Of a stretch of 64,000 nucleotides of DNA, positions 17,001-25,573 are shown piece by piece. Made by a program: the position numbers and the translations under genes. This stretch comes from Tildeniella torsiva UHER 1998/13D (lineage in GTDB: Bacteria; Cyanobacteriota; Cyanobacteriia; Phormidesmidales; Phormidesmidaceae): assembly GCA_019358835.1 (NCBI GenBank), contig JAHHIH010000008.1, positions 157,896 through 221,895 on the forward strand, in the 5' to 3' direction. Each line of letters starts with the position of its first letter. The stretch's first letter is position 1. The notes below the pieces were generated by a model. That model had not been told where the DNA came from. It did no database searches and saw only the letters and a list, made by a program, of their open reading frames with translations.

Positions 17001-18720
17001 GGTTGCCCAACGCTCCACCGACGGGCCGGTGCCTCAAACCTCCGTGGAGAAAACCCTGGTCGAGATTTGGTCAACTGTGTTGGGCCTAGAGGCCATTGGC
17101 ACAGACGACAACTTCTTTGACATCGGTGGTCATTCTCTGCTGGCGGCCCAGGCCGTGACGCGCATTCGAGACCAGTTTCAGGTCAAATTGTCGATGCGCG
17201 ACCTGTTTGAGGCCCCCACGATCGCGGCCTTGGCCACCGTGCTTGGGTCCCGGCTCCAGACCAGTTCGGCTCCGGCGCTCCCACCGATTCAGCCCTTACC
17301 CCGCACCGGGCAATCCTTCCCGGTTTCCTTTGCGCAGCGGCGGCTCTGGGTGCTAGATCAGCTCGACCCAGGCCGCGCCTTCTATACAATTCCGGCGGCG
17401 GTGCGGCTGAGAGGCAAGCTCGATTTGGCTGCTCTGAGCGCTAGCTTCCGGCACTTAGTGCAGCGCCATGAAACCCTCCGCACCACCTTTGCCCAGGTTG
17501 AGGGACAGCCCGTGCAGGTGATTGCGCCAGTGCTAGACCTTCCCCTGACCGTAGTTGATTTGGGCGATCGCAGCGATCGCGAGGCCCAAGTCACCGCCCT
17601 CTGCCTGAGCGAAGCCCAGCGTCCCTTTGATCTCGAGCAGGGGCCATTGCTGCGGGTCACGGTACTCAAGCTAGCTGAAACCGAACATATTGTTCTGCTG
17701 ACCATGCACCATATCGTCTCCGATGGCTGGTCAATGGGGGTTTTGATTCAAGAGTTAGCCAGTCTTTACTCAGCCTTCGTTCACCATCAGGTGCCGACCC
17801 TGCCTGCTCTGCCGGTTCAGTATGCCGATTTTGCCGCCTGGCAGCAGCAGACAGCGGATGACTGGTTGCCCCACCAGCTCACCTACTGGCTGCGCCAGCT
17901 CCAGGGGGCACCGTCGTTTTTGCCGCTGCCCACAGACTATCCCCGTCCCGCTGTGCAAAGTTTTCGCGGAGCGCAGCGGCCCTTTCAGCTGACCGCCAAA
18001 CTCAGTCAGGCGCTGCACGAACTGGGCCGTCAAGGGTCGGCAACCCTGTTTATGACCCTGCTGGCGGGGTTTAATGTGCTGCTGCATCACCTGACGCAGG
18101 CTGAGGATATTTTGGTGGGTTCGCCGATTGCCAATCGCAACCGGGCCGAGCTGGAGGGGTTGATCGGTTTCTTTGTGAATACGCTGGTGCTGCGATCGCA
18201 GCCGTCAGGCGCCATCAGCTTTCGGACGCTGCTGCACCAGGTGCGCGAAACCACCCTAGCCGCCTATGCCCACCCCGACGCGCCCTTTGAGCGCCTGGTC
18301 GATGAGCTGAAGCTGAAACGCACCTTGAGCCACAATCCCCTGTTTCAAGTCTGGTTTGTGCTGCAAAACGCCCCCGCGCCCGATTTAGAGCTGCCAGGGC
18401 TAACCCTCTCCCCCGTCGATGTCGAGCAGACCACCGCCCGCTATGACCTCAAGCTAAACCTGTGGGAGAGTTCGGCGGGCATCGCTGGATTTTGGAACTA
18501 CAACGCCGATTTGTTTGCGGCGACCACCATTCACCACCTGTCAGATACCTGGGTCGCCCTGTTAGAACGGCTGGCTCAAAGCCCCGATCTGCCCCTTCAG
18601 AATGTTCTAAGTCAGCTCGCTGAACGCGATCGCCAGCAGCCGCAGGCGCAGGTGCAGGGGCTCCAATCTGCCGGGCGACAGCGATTGAAGCAGACGCGAC
18701 GTAAGCCCCTGCGCGGGTAA
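14050..18720 (+). CDS. NRPS, C-A(Thr)-T-C
   Basis: About 1556 residues. The start is ambiguous: ATG 14050 has GGAG nine bases upstream (14037-14040), while ATG 14041 and TTG 14035 are also in frame and overlap the previous stop. Domains: C (HHLLLDG, opening FYPLSPIQQGML, D-donor type after the preceding E domain), A (YTSGSTGLPKG), carrier LGGHSL (Ser1029) and a second C (HHIVSDG, intact). My manual code DFWNIGMVHK equals the textbook Thr code. The terminal C domain lacks an A-T partner in this protein and must accept from, and condense onto, the Interface-A(Asp)-T-E protein encoded two genes on. The last ~20 residues are basic (QRLKQTRRKPLRG) and resemble the linker that joins the hydroxylase in the fused protein at 3845-9496. 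The arrangement therefore looks like a split version of that C-Hyd protein. Confidence 0.95.
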   Translation: MPKGNVEDFYPLSPIQQGMLIHALDEPEADVYCGQLLCQFSGALDVTAFENAWQQVIQRHAILRTRFVWEGLKEPVQVVQRQGTVRLEVHDWRELPPEAQNYQLKQLRLGDRAQGFTLSQAPLMRLTSIRMADQDYQFLWTYHHLLLDGWSMTVLFQDVAAVYQSWVKGKPLELPPPRPYRDYLVWLQQQDLAAAERFWRQQLQGFTTPTEFRIDERSSDTSAQPHRGKQQVKFSPQLTSNLQRFSRQHQITLNTLIQGAWAILLSRYSGATDLVFGTTSSGRPPELAGVESMLGVFINTLPLRVQVQPDLPLGLWLQQIQRQQVEIRQYEYSPLAKVQQWSDVTAGLPLFESLVLFQNYPVDETLGSELGDLTIGTLQTFEQTHYPLTLIVGLGETLELRLLYDRQRFADETIARLSGHFQTVLDSMERSADQPLAAVAWLTETERQQLLGWSQSQGNYACNSTLHQRFEAQAAQTPDAIAVVHEAQSFTYCSLNQRANQLAHALQQRGVQPDRLVGLCVERSLDLLVGVLGILKAGGAYVPLDPAAPPERLAFMIADSQLEVVVTQTHLTHALTTPGQDLSGQAGVQLLCLDTDWDAIAQFPSTNPLSPTTPDHPAYVIYTSGSTGLPKGVLVTHGNVTRLFTATDEWFQFCDRDRWALFHSFAFDFSVWEIWGALLYGGRLLIVPYCLSRDPQAFHQWVCQEGVTVLNQTPSAFWQFMQADAASAHTAALSLRYVIFGGEALDLASLKPWCDRYGDGQGLVQRDQRSPRLINMYGITETTVHVTYCPITQADIEAAAGSLIGRAIPDLQLYVLDPQRQLVPIGVPGELYVGGAGVAQGYVNRPDLTAERFIPNPFGVGRLYRTGDRVRYCSNGDLAYLGRLDHQVKLRGFRIELGEIEAVLRQHPALCEASVLVREDRPGDQRLVAYVVPRETHDHLATALKTCLRAQLPDYMVPSAFVMLKALPLTLNGKLDRSALPAPPVAQRSTDGPVPQTSVEKTLVEIWSTVLGLEAIGTDDNFFDIGGHSLLAAQAVTRIRDQFQVKLSMRDLFEAPTIAALATVLGSRLQTSSAPALPPIQPLPRTGQSFPVSFAQRRLWVLDQLDPGRAFYTIPAAVRLRGKLDLAALSASFRHLVQRHETLRTTFAQVEGQPVQVIAPVLDLPLTVVDLGDRSDREAQVTALCLSEAQRPFDLEQGPLLRVTVLKLAETEHIVLLTMHHIVSDGWSMGVLIQELASLYSAFVHHQVPTLPALPVQYADFAAWQQQTADDWLPHQLTYWLRQLQGAPSFLPLPTDYPRPAVQSFRGAQRPFQLTAKLSQALHELGRQGSATLFMTLLAGFNVLLHHLTQAEDILVGSPIANRNRAELEGLIGFFVNTLVLRSQPSGAISFRTLLHQVRETTLAAYAHPDAPFERLVDELKLKRTLSHNPLFQVWFVLQNAPAPDLELPGLTLSPVDVEQTTARYDLKLNLWESSAGIAGFWNYNADLFAATTIHHLSDTWVALLERLAQSPDLPLQNVLSQLAERDRQQPQAQVQGLQSAGRQRLKQTRRKPLRG

Positions 18721-18742
18721 GTACCACTAGCAACCGAGAATT

Positions 18743-19783
18743 ATGACCCGTTCCGATTTTTCTCCTACGGCCAGGCCTCACCTGGGCACGGTGCGCCGCA
18801 AAGCCATGAGCCTGACCGCCACGGATTTGGTTCACCTGGAACTGGTGACACCCCAGCAGCCTTTGCCGATGGTGATTCGACCGGCGATCGCCGATCTCAA
18901 CCTGGTCACCTGGGCGGCTGGCCACCAAGACTTCATTGCCCAGCACCTGCGCCAGGCGGGCGGCATTTTGTTCCGCAACTTTCAGGTGAAAGGAGCCGCC
19001 GAATTTGAGCAGTTTGTGCAGACGGTGGGGGGGCCCCTGCTGACATATACCTACGGCTCCACGCCCCGCACCCAGGTGCAAGGACAAATCTACACCTCCA
19101 CCGAATATCCGGCAGACCAGTCGATTCCGTTGCACAACGAGCTGGCCTATAGCCGCCACTGGCCGCTGAAAATTGCGTTTTTTTGCGTGCAACCGGCGGC
19201 CTCAGGGGGCATGACGCCCATTGCTGACAGCCGTCGTGTCTTCCAGCGGCTAGACCCCCAACTGCGTGATCGCCTGCGGGAACGGCAAATTATGTACGTC
19301 CGCAACTATGGGGATGGGCTAGACCTTTCCTGGCAGCACGTGTTTCAGACCGAAGACAAAGCAGTCGTAGAAGCCTACTGTCAGCAGGCCGAGATCGAGT
19401 GGGCCTGGCAGGGCGATCGCCTAACCACCCGTCAAGTCTGCCAGGCGGTGACCACCCACGGTGAAACCGGCGTAGAGGTCTGGTTTAATCAGGCCCATTT
19501 GTTTCATGTCTCCAGCCTGAAGCCTGAGGTTCAAGCGGCCCTGCGCCTAGGGGGCGGCTTTCCCCGCAATGCCTACTACGGCGATGGCAGCGAGATTGAA
19601 CCCACCGTCCTCCAGGCCATTCGCGAAGCCTACAGCGCCGAAACGGTGCGATTTCCCTGGCAGGCCGGTGACGTTTTACTGCTCGACAACCTGCTGACGG
19701 CCCACGGTCGCGACCCGTTTGCGGGCGATCGCAAAGTTTTGGTCGGCATGGCAGAGCCCAACTCTACCCTTTCAGACCGCTAG
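18743..19783 (+). CDS. SyrP-like Fe(II)/2-oxoglutarate aspartyl beta-hydroxylase
   Basis: 346-residue stand-alone TauD/SyrP-family dioxygenase. The facial triad is visible as His131-x-Glu133 (LHNELAY) and His321 (TAHGRDPF); NAYYGDGSEIE and the WQAGDVLLLDN strand are typical of SyrP-type enzymes. Family knowledge: these act on carrier-bound Asp, using Fe(II), O2 and 2-oxoglutarate. It sits between the gene ending in a C domain and the gene starting with an Interface domain, the same place the fused hydroxylase occupies upstream. It is therefore the likely hydroxylase for the last Asp module. The N-terminus (RRKAMSLTATDLV) resembles the linker of the fused version. No strong Shine-Dalgarno is seen before ATG 18743. 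An internal ATG at 18806 is possible, but it would start only inside the linker. Confidence 0.9.
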   Translation: MTRSDFSPTARPHLGTVRRKAMSLTATDLVHLELVTPQQPLPMVIRPAIADLNLVTWAAGHQDFIAQHLRQAGGILFRNFQVKGAAEFEQFVQTVGGPLLTYTYGSTPRTQVQGQIYTSTEYPADQSIPLHNELAYSRHWPLKIAFFCVQPAASGGMTPIADSRRVFQRLDPQLRDRLRERQIMYVRNYGDGLDLSWQHVFQTEDKAVVEAYCQQAEIEWAWQGDRLTTRQVCQAVTTHGETGVEVWFNQAHLFHVSSLKPEVQAALRLGGGFPRNAYYGDGSEIEPTVLQAIREAYSAETVRFPWQAGDVLLLDNLLTAHGRDPFAGDRKVLVGMAEPNSTLSDR

Positions 19784-19826
19784 ACCCTCCGACCGACCGA
19801 CCAGACTTAGGCCAACGATTTCCACC

Positions 19827-22800
19827 ATGATGCAACCCACCACCCTTGAAGGATACCGGCTATCCCCCCAGCAGGCCCGCCTGTGGTCACTTCAGCAAGC
19901 AACTCCAGAGACCCCTTACCAAGTGCAGGCCCTGATCCATCTAGCTGGCCCCCTGGAGCCGGTTAGGCTGATCACTGCTCTGCGCCAGCTAATCAACCGC
20001 CACGAGATCCTGCGCACCACCTTTCAATGTTTGCCGGGGATGACGGAGCCGCTTCAGGTGATTGGAGCGTCCCTCTCACCCGACTCAGAACCAGACTGGT
20101 GGTCATGCCATGACCTAACAGCGCTAGAGGCCTCGGCCCAAGCCGCTGCCCTCAAATGCCACTGGCAAGCGTTACAGCAAACGACTTTGTCGCCTCAGCA
20201 AGTGCCGATCCAGGCGATTCTCATACGCCAGTCGGAGCACGAATCTCAGCTACTGCTCAAACTGGCCGGGCTGTGTGCCGACGCCGCCACCCTGCCACGG
20301 ATAGTGCAGGAACTCAGCCACACCTACGGGGCCTCGGGGGAGCAGGGATCGGGAGATGAGCCAATTCAGTATGCCGATTTAGCGGAATGGCAGCATGAGC
20401 TATTAGAGTCGGACGAAACCGCTAGCGGCCAAAACCACTGGCGTCAGATTGCTCTGGGCAGGGCCTTGGCCGTACGGTTGCCGGGGCGTCTGCGATCGCA
20501 CTCAACCTCTCAGCCATTCTGTCCGCAGACGGTTTCGATTCAGTTGCCTCGGGCTTTGGTGCGATCGCTCCAGGCGATCACCCAATGTGCCAATGCTTCC
20601 CTACCAAGCTTTTTGCTGGTGGCTTGGCAAGTGCTACTCAGGCGGCTAACCGGACAGAGCGAGTTAGTAGTCGGCACTGCTTTTGATGGCCGTCACTATG
20701 ACGATCTTGCTGGGGCAATCGGCCCGTTAACGCGATACCTACCCATTCACCAGGTCTTGTCGCCAGAGCAATCTTTCGCGCAGGTTTGGGCACAGGTTCG
20801 GACGCAGCTAGACACCGAGGCCCAATGGCAAGACTACTTTACCTGGGATCTCTGGCAGCTCAAGACCGAACAGGCTTTCTTTCCGTTTGGGTTTGACTAC
20901 CGGGAAGCTGCGCCTGTTCGGAGCACATCAGATTTGACGTTTGAGCTCCAGCAATCTTGGGCCTGTGTTGAGCGCTATCAGGTGCATCTGACCTGTCACC
21001 ACCAGGCCGATGCCCTCACTTGTGAATTTGAGTATGACGCCAGTGATTTATCAGTCGACGCGGTTGAGCGGTTAGCTGAGCAGTATGAAGTGCTGCTGAG
21101 CCAGGCGATCGCCAATCCCGACAGCGCCATCAGCGGGTTAGAAATCCTCAGCCCAGCGGCTCGTCATCAGCTGCTCGTCGAGTTCAACCCGACCCTGCCC
21201 CCCCCGGTTCAGGGCTGCCTGCACCACCGCTTCGAAGCCCAGGTCGCTCAAACCCCTGAAGCGCTGGCAGTTGTCTGCGACGACCAAAGCTTGAGCTACG
21301 CACAGCTGAACCAGCGAGCTAATCAACTGGCTCACTTCCTCCAGCAGCAGGGCGTGGGTGTTGATACCCCCGTCGCCCTGTATCTAGAGCGGTCCTGCGA
21401 GTTAATGGTGGGGTTGCTTGGCATTGTTAAAGCGGGAGGCGCGTACCTGCCACTTGATCCAGCGCTGCCACCAGCCGCGATCGCCCAGCGGATCGAGCAC
21501 GCTCAAGCTCCCGTCATTCTGATCCAGGCTTCGTTGCTAGACCGATTGCCTGCAACGACGGCTCACGTCATTTGCCTCGACCGAGACTGGGATGCGATCG
21601 CTCAACACAGCTCTGATAATCCCTCCAGTTCTGTCACGGCGGCTCATCTGGCCTACATCATCTACACCTCCGGTTCCACGGGCCAGCCTAAAGGTGTTGC
21701 TGTTGAACACCGTCACCTGCTGAGCTATCTCGACGGCATTGAGCAACGACTCAACCTGCTCCCTGGTGCTAGCTATGCCTCCGTGTCAACTGTAGCGGCT
21801 GATTTGGGCCATACCGTGCTCTTCTCCGCCCTGTGCACAGGGGGCTGCTTGCACCTAATCAGCACCGAGCGCGCCGCTAACCCCGAGGCTCTGGCGCAGT
21901 ATTGTCAGCAGCACCCCATCGATTGCCTCAAGATTGTGCCGTCTCATCTCCAGGCGTTACTCGCTTCGGCGGCAGATCCAGCCCAGATTTTACCGCAGCG
22001 CTGCCTGGTTCTCGGGGGCGAAGCCTCAGACTGGAGCTTGATTCAGACTATCCAACAGCTCTCGGACTGCCGCATCCTCAATCACTATGGCCCTACCGAA
22101 GCAACCGTGGGCGTCTTAGCCTATGAGATTGAGGTTATTGATGTGTCAGGCATCGTCCCGCTGGGTCGGCCCCTCGCTCACAGCCAGGTGTACGTCCTCG
22201 ACGAGCATCAGCAGCCGGTACCAATTGGGGTGCCGGGAGAACTCTACATCGGGGGAGCAACGGTTGCGCGCGGCTACTGGAACCAACCCGATCTAACCGC
22301 CGATCGCTTTCTTCCCAATCCCTTTGGGACTGGGAAACTGTATCGCACTGGCGATCGGGTGCGCTATTGGCCTGAGGGCACTCTGGAGTTTATCGGTCGT
22401 TTGGACGAGCAGGTCAAGCTGCGGGGCTACCGCATTGAGCTGGGAGAAATCGAGGCGGTGCTGGCTCAGCATCCCGTGGTGCAGCAGAGCGTGGTCGTGC
22501 TAAGGGAAGACTCGCCCGCCCAAAAGCGACTGGTCGCCTACGTGGTGCTGAACCATGCCACGCAGAAAACGGAGGCGGTTCAGGAGTTTCTAGCCCAGCG
22601 CTTGCCCGACTACATGGTGCCTAGTGCCTTCGTAACCCTTGATGCCCTCCCGCTTACCCCCAACGGCAAAATTGACCGCCATGCCCTCCCCATTCCAGAA
22701 AACCGAGCGGCTCAATCTGCCTATACTCCCCCAACTACTCCGGCGGAAAAGACCCTGGCACAGATTTGGGCTCAGGTGTTGGGCCTAGAGCAGGTCGGCG

Positions 22801-25550
22801 TGGATGACAACTTCTTTAGCCTCGGGGGCGACTCCATTCTCAGTATTCAAGTGGTTGCCAAGGCCAATCAAGCGGGGCTATCCCTAACGCCAAAGCAGTT
22901 GTTTGACCATCAGACGATTGCCGCTTTAGCAGCCGTAGCTGGGAGCGAAGTGGAGGTGCAGGCGGAGCAGGGAGTGGTCACTGGAGCCGTGCCGCTGACG
23001 CCGATTCAGCACTGGTTTTTTGATCAGGCTTTTGAGCAGCCCCACTACTGGAATCAGGCGGTGTTGCTAGACTGTCGCCCCGCCTTAGACCCGGAGTTGT
23101 TGCAGCAAACCGTTGAACACTTACTGGCGCACCATGACGGGTTGCGGTCCCGGTTTGTCGGCACGGCTTCGGGCTGGCAGCAAGAGGTGTTGCCAACCTC
23201 CAGCATGGCACCGAGGGTAGCCGAGATTGACCTCTCTCATTTACCTGACCCTGAGCAGACCGCTGCGATAGAAGTTGAGGCGAATCGACTGCAAGGAAGT
23301 CTCGACCTTGAGGCGGGCAAGGTGGTGCGGGTGGTGCTGTTCAACTTGGCGGCTAATCGGTCTCAGCGGTTGCTGCTGATTGTGCATCACCTAGTGATAG
23401 ATGGGGTGTCGTGGCGCATCTTGCTGGAGGATTTTCAGACGGTTTATGAGCAGTTGAGGCTGGGGCAACCCGCTCACCTAACACCCAAAACCACGGCTTT
23501 TCAGCACTGGGCTCGTCAGCTGCAAACCTATGCTCAGTCGCCAGAACTGCATCAGGAACTCACGATTTGGCAGTCCCATCTCCAATCGGTATCCCCGTCA
23601 ATTCCGGTAGATGTGACCGAGGGTAGTAATGCGATCGCATCTGCCCAGACGCTCACCGTCGAACTTACAGCAGTCGAAACTCAAGTGCTGCTCCAGGTTG
23701 TTCCTCAAGCTGAGCAAGCCCATATCAACGAGGTACTGCTAACCGCTCTCGCCCAAGCCTTTCAGCCGTGGACCGATCAGCCCGTCCTGCTAATCGACAT
23801 AGAGGGTCACGGGCGAGAAGGGCTATTTTCACCAGTCGATTTGTCTCGCACTGTGGGTTGGTTCACTACGGTCTATCCGGTGTGCCTGCCGCTGCAAACT
23901 ACCACTTGGTCAGCGACTTTAGCCGCCATCAAAGCGCAATTTCAGCAGATTCCCCACCATGGCCTAGGCTATGGCGTTCTGCGGTACTTGACGACTGACA
24001 GCCCGATCGCGTCACTGCCTCAAGCCCAGGTGAAGTTTAACTATTTAGGACAGTTTGATCAGGTCTTTGCCCAATCCACTCTATTTCAGCCCTCTGAGGC
24101 CTCGCCGGGGCAGACTCGCAGTGCCGATAACCATCGCTCGCACCTGATCGACGTGGTGGGTTTGGTAACAGATGGCAAGCTATTCGTTACGTGGACCTAC
24201 AGCCGCCATCGGCATCACGAATCGACCATTGCGGCCTTGGCACAGGCCTTTATGGCGGCGCTGCGATCGCGCCTTGTTCAGGGCGAAAGGGCATCAGAGG
24301 GCGATCGCACTCTAGAGCAATGGCATCAAGACCTCCAGTTAGAAGCCGCAATTCAAGTCCATCCTGACCTGATTCAGCCCCTAGCTCAGCCTCAGCAGGT
24401 GCTCTTGACCGGGGCGAGCGGCTTTCTCGGTGCGTTTCTGCTGCACGAACTGCTGCAGCAAACTTCGGCCCACGTTCACTGCTTGGTTCGAGCCGCCGAC
24501 AATCAAAGCGCTCAACGGCGTCTCCAGCAGCATCTTCAGCAGTATCAGCTGTGGCATGACGACTATGCCAGCCGCATCATTCCCTTAGCGGGAGACCTGT
24601 CGCAGCCTCATTTAGGGCTGACGGCTGACGCGTTTCAAGCTTTGGCCGAGCAAATTGACCGCATTTATCACAACGGGGCAGCGGTGAATTTAGCCTATCC
24701 CTATCAAACGGTTCGAGCCGCCAATGTCTTGGGAACGCAGACGTTGCTGAGGCTAGCCACCCAGGTCAAACTCAAGCCAATCGCCTATGTCTCAACCCTG
24801 AGCGTTTTTTCAGGCCTGGGTGCCGAGGCGACAACAATTGCTGAAACCACCGACCTCTCCCAGGTGCCACCACCATCCGGCGGCTATGCCCGCAGCAAAT
24901 GGGTGGCAGAAAACCTGCTGTGGAGCGCTAGCGATCGCGGTGTTCCCGTGGCCGTCTACCGGCCTGGGCGCATTCTGGGGCACCAGCAAACAGGGATTTG
25001 CAACACCCGCGATCGCCTGTCGCTCATGCTGCGGGGCTGTCTCTACCTCGGCTGTGCTCCGGCCGTCGAGACTTTAGTCGACATGACCCCCGTAGACTAC
25101 ATCAGCCAGGCCATTGTGCAGCTCTCATTGCGGCCCACCCCTTGGGGGCAGGCGTTTCACCTCTGCAATCCTCAGCCCGTGGCCTGGTGTGACCTAGTTC
25201 AGCAGATTCAGGCTCTTGGCTATCCGCTGCAGCTGGTCTCCTACGAGCAATGGCAGCAGACCTTGGCCGATCGGTGGCGATCGCACCTCCAGACCCTCAG
25301 CGACACGGTGCAAGATCATCCCCTCTATCCACTGATGATTTTGTTTGCCGATGCCGCCGATCCAGCCGGGGCATCGGTAGCCGAATCCCTAGCCGCTGAC
25401 GATCGGCAGTTCGACTGTCAGAACACCTGCACGGCCCTGAGCAGCAGCGCAATTAGCTATCCAGCCATCGACCCACCGCTGTTGCAGCGCTATCTCACCT
25501 ACTTCAGCCGCAGAGGCTTCTTTAAGCTGCCCGAAGCGATCGCACCGTAA
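19827..25550 (+). CDS. NRPS, Interface-A(Asp)-T-E-thioester reductase (terminal module)
   Basis: The frame is open from 19719, but that would overlap the hydroxylase gene. ATG 19827 aligns with the start of the Interface domain and gives 1907 residues. Order: Interface domain (1-415; LAGLCADAATL replaces HHxxxDG), A domain with manual code DLTKVGHVGK (Asp), carrier LGGDSI (Ser1003), E domain (HHLVIDG, IEGHGRE, NYLGQ), then an NAD(P)H-dependent thioester reductase of the SDR-e type (TGASGFLG from about 1528, Tyr1687 and Lys1691 of YxxxK). No second carrier or thioesterase is visible. The chain would thus end in D-beta-OH-Asp and leave as an aldehyde, or as an alcohol if reduced twice. Family precedent is myxochelin/saframycin-type reductive release. 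The next gene, an aminotransferase, fits amination of that aldehyde. T-E-R order is less common than T-R. Confidence 0.94.
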   Translation: MMQPTTLEGYRLSPQQARLWSLQQATPETPYQVQALIHLAGPLEPVRLITALRQLINRHEILRTTFQCLPGMTEPLQVIGASLSPDSEPDWWSCHDLTALEASAQAAALKCHWQALQQTTLSPQQVPIQAILIRQSEHESQLLLKLAGLCADAATLPRIVQELSHTYGASGEQGSGDEPIQYADLAEWQHELLESDETASGQNHWRQIALGRALAVRLPGRLRSHSTSQPFCPQTVSIQLPRALVRSLQAITQCANASLPSFLLVAWQVLLRRLTGQSELVVGTAFDGRHYDDLAGAIGPLTRYLPIHQVLSPEQSFAQVWAQVRTQLDTEAQWQDYFTWDLWQLKTEQAFFPFGFDYREAAPVRSTSDLTFELQQSWACVERYQVHLTCHHQADALTCEFEYDASDLSVDAVERLAEQYEVLLSQAIANPDSAISGLEILSPAARHQLLVEFNPTLPPPVQGCLHHRFEAQVAQTPEALAVVCDDQSLSYAQLNQRANQLAHFLQQQGVGVDTPVALYLERSCELMVGLLGIVKAGGAYLPLDPALPPAAIAQRIEHAQAPVILIQASLLDRLPATTAHVICLDRDWDAIAQHSSDNPSSSVTAAHLAYIIYTSGSTGQPKGVAVEHRHLLSYLDGIEQRLNLLPGASYASVSTVAADLGHTVLFSALCTGGCLHLISTERAANPEALAQYCQQHPIDCLKIVPSHLQALLASAADPAQILPQRCLVLGGEASDWSLIQTIQQLSDCRILNHYGPTEATVGVLAYEIEVIDVSGIVPLGRPLAHSQVYVLDEHQQPVPIGVPGELYIGGATVARGYWNQPDLTADRFLPNPFGTGKLYRTGDRVRYWPEGTLEFIGRLDEQVKLRGYRIELGEIEAVLAQHPVVQQSVVVLREDSPAQKRLVAYVVLNHATQKTEAVQEFLAQRLPDYMVPSAFVTLDALPLTPNGKIDRHALPIPENRAAQSAYTPPTTPAEKTLAQIWAQVLGLEQVGVDDNFFSLGGDSILSIQVVAKANQAGLSLTPKQLFDHQTIAALAAVAGSEVEVQAEQGVVTGAVPLTPIQHWFFDQAFEQPHYWNQAVLLDCRPALDPELLQQTVEHLLAHHDGLRSRFVGTASGWQQEVLPTSSMAPRVAEIDLSHLPDPEQTAAIEVEANRLQGSLDLEAGKVVRVVLFNLAANRSQRLLLIVHHLVIDGVSWRILLEDFQTVYEQLRLGQPAHLTPKTTAFQHWARQLQTYAQSPELHQELTIWQSHLQSVSPSIPVDVTEGSNAIASAQTLTVELTAVETQVLLQVVPQAEQAHINEVLLTALAQAFQPWTDQPVLLIDIEGHGREGLFSPVDLSRTVGWFTTVYPVCLPLQTTTWSATLAAIKAQFQQIPHHGLGYGVLRYLTTDSPIASLPQAQVKFNYLGQFDQVFAQSTLFQPSEASPGQTRSADNHRSHLIDVVGLVTDGKLFVTWTYSRHRHHESTIAALAQAFMAALRSRLVQGERASEGDRTLEQWHQDLQLEAAIQVHPDLIQPLAQPQQVLLTGASGFLGAFLLHELLQQTSAHVHCLVRAADNQSAQRRLQQHLQQYQLWHDDYASRIIPLAGDLSQPHLGLTADAFQALAEQIDRIYHNGAAVNLAYPYQTVRAANVLGTQTLLRLATQVKLKPIAYVSTLSVFSGLGAEATTIAETTDLSQVPPPSGGYARSKWVAENLLWSASDRGVPVAVYRPGRILGHQQTGICNTRDRLSLMLRGCLYLGCAPAVETLVDMTPVDYISQAIVQLSLRPTPWGQAFHLCNPQPVAWCDLVQQIQALGYPLQLVSYEQWQQTLADRWRSHLQTLSDTVQDHPLYPLMILFADAADPAGASVAESLAADDRQFDCQNTCTALSSSAISYPAIDPPLLQRYLTYFSRRGFFKLPEAIAP

Positions 25551-25573
25551 CCCTTTCCACCCCAAAATTATCC

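Noticed and set aside
18449..19192. 247-codon open frame on the minus strand across the C-domain/hydroxylase junction
   Set aside because: Antisense shadow of two clear genes; composition typical of GC-rich reverse frames.
19719..19826. Longer N-terminus for the terminal NRPS
   Set aside because: It would overlap the hydroxylase gene's 3' end; the residues are arginine/proline-rich and do not align with the other Interface-domain start.
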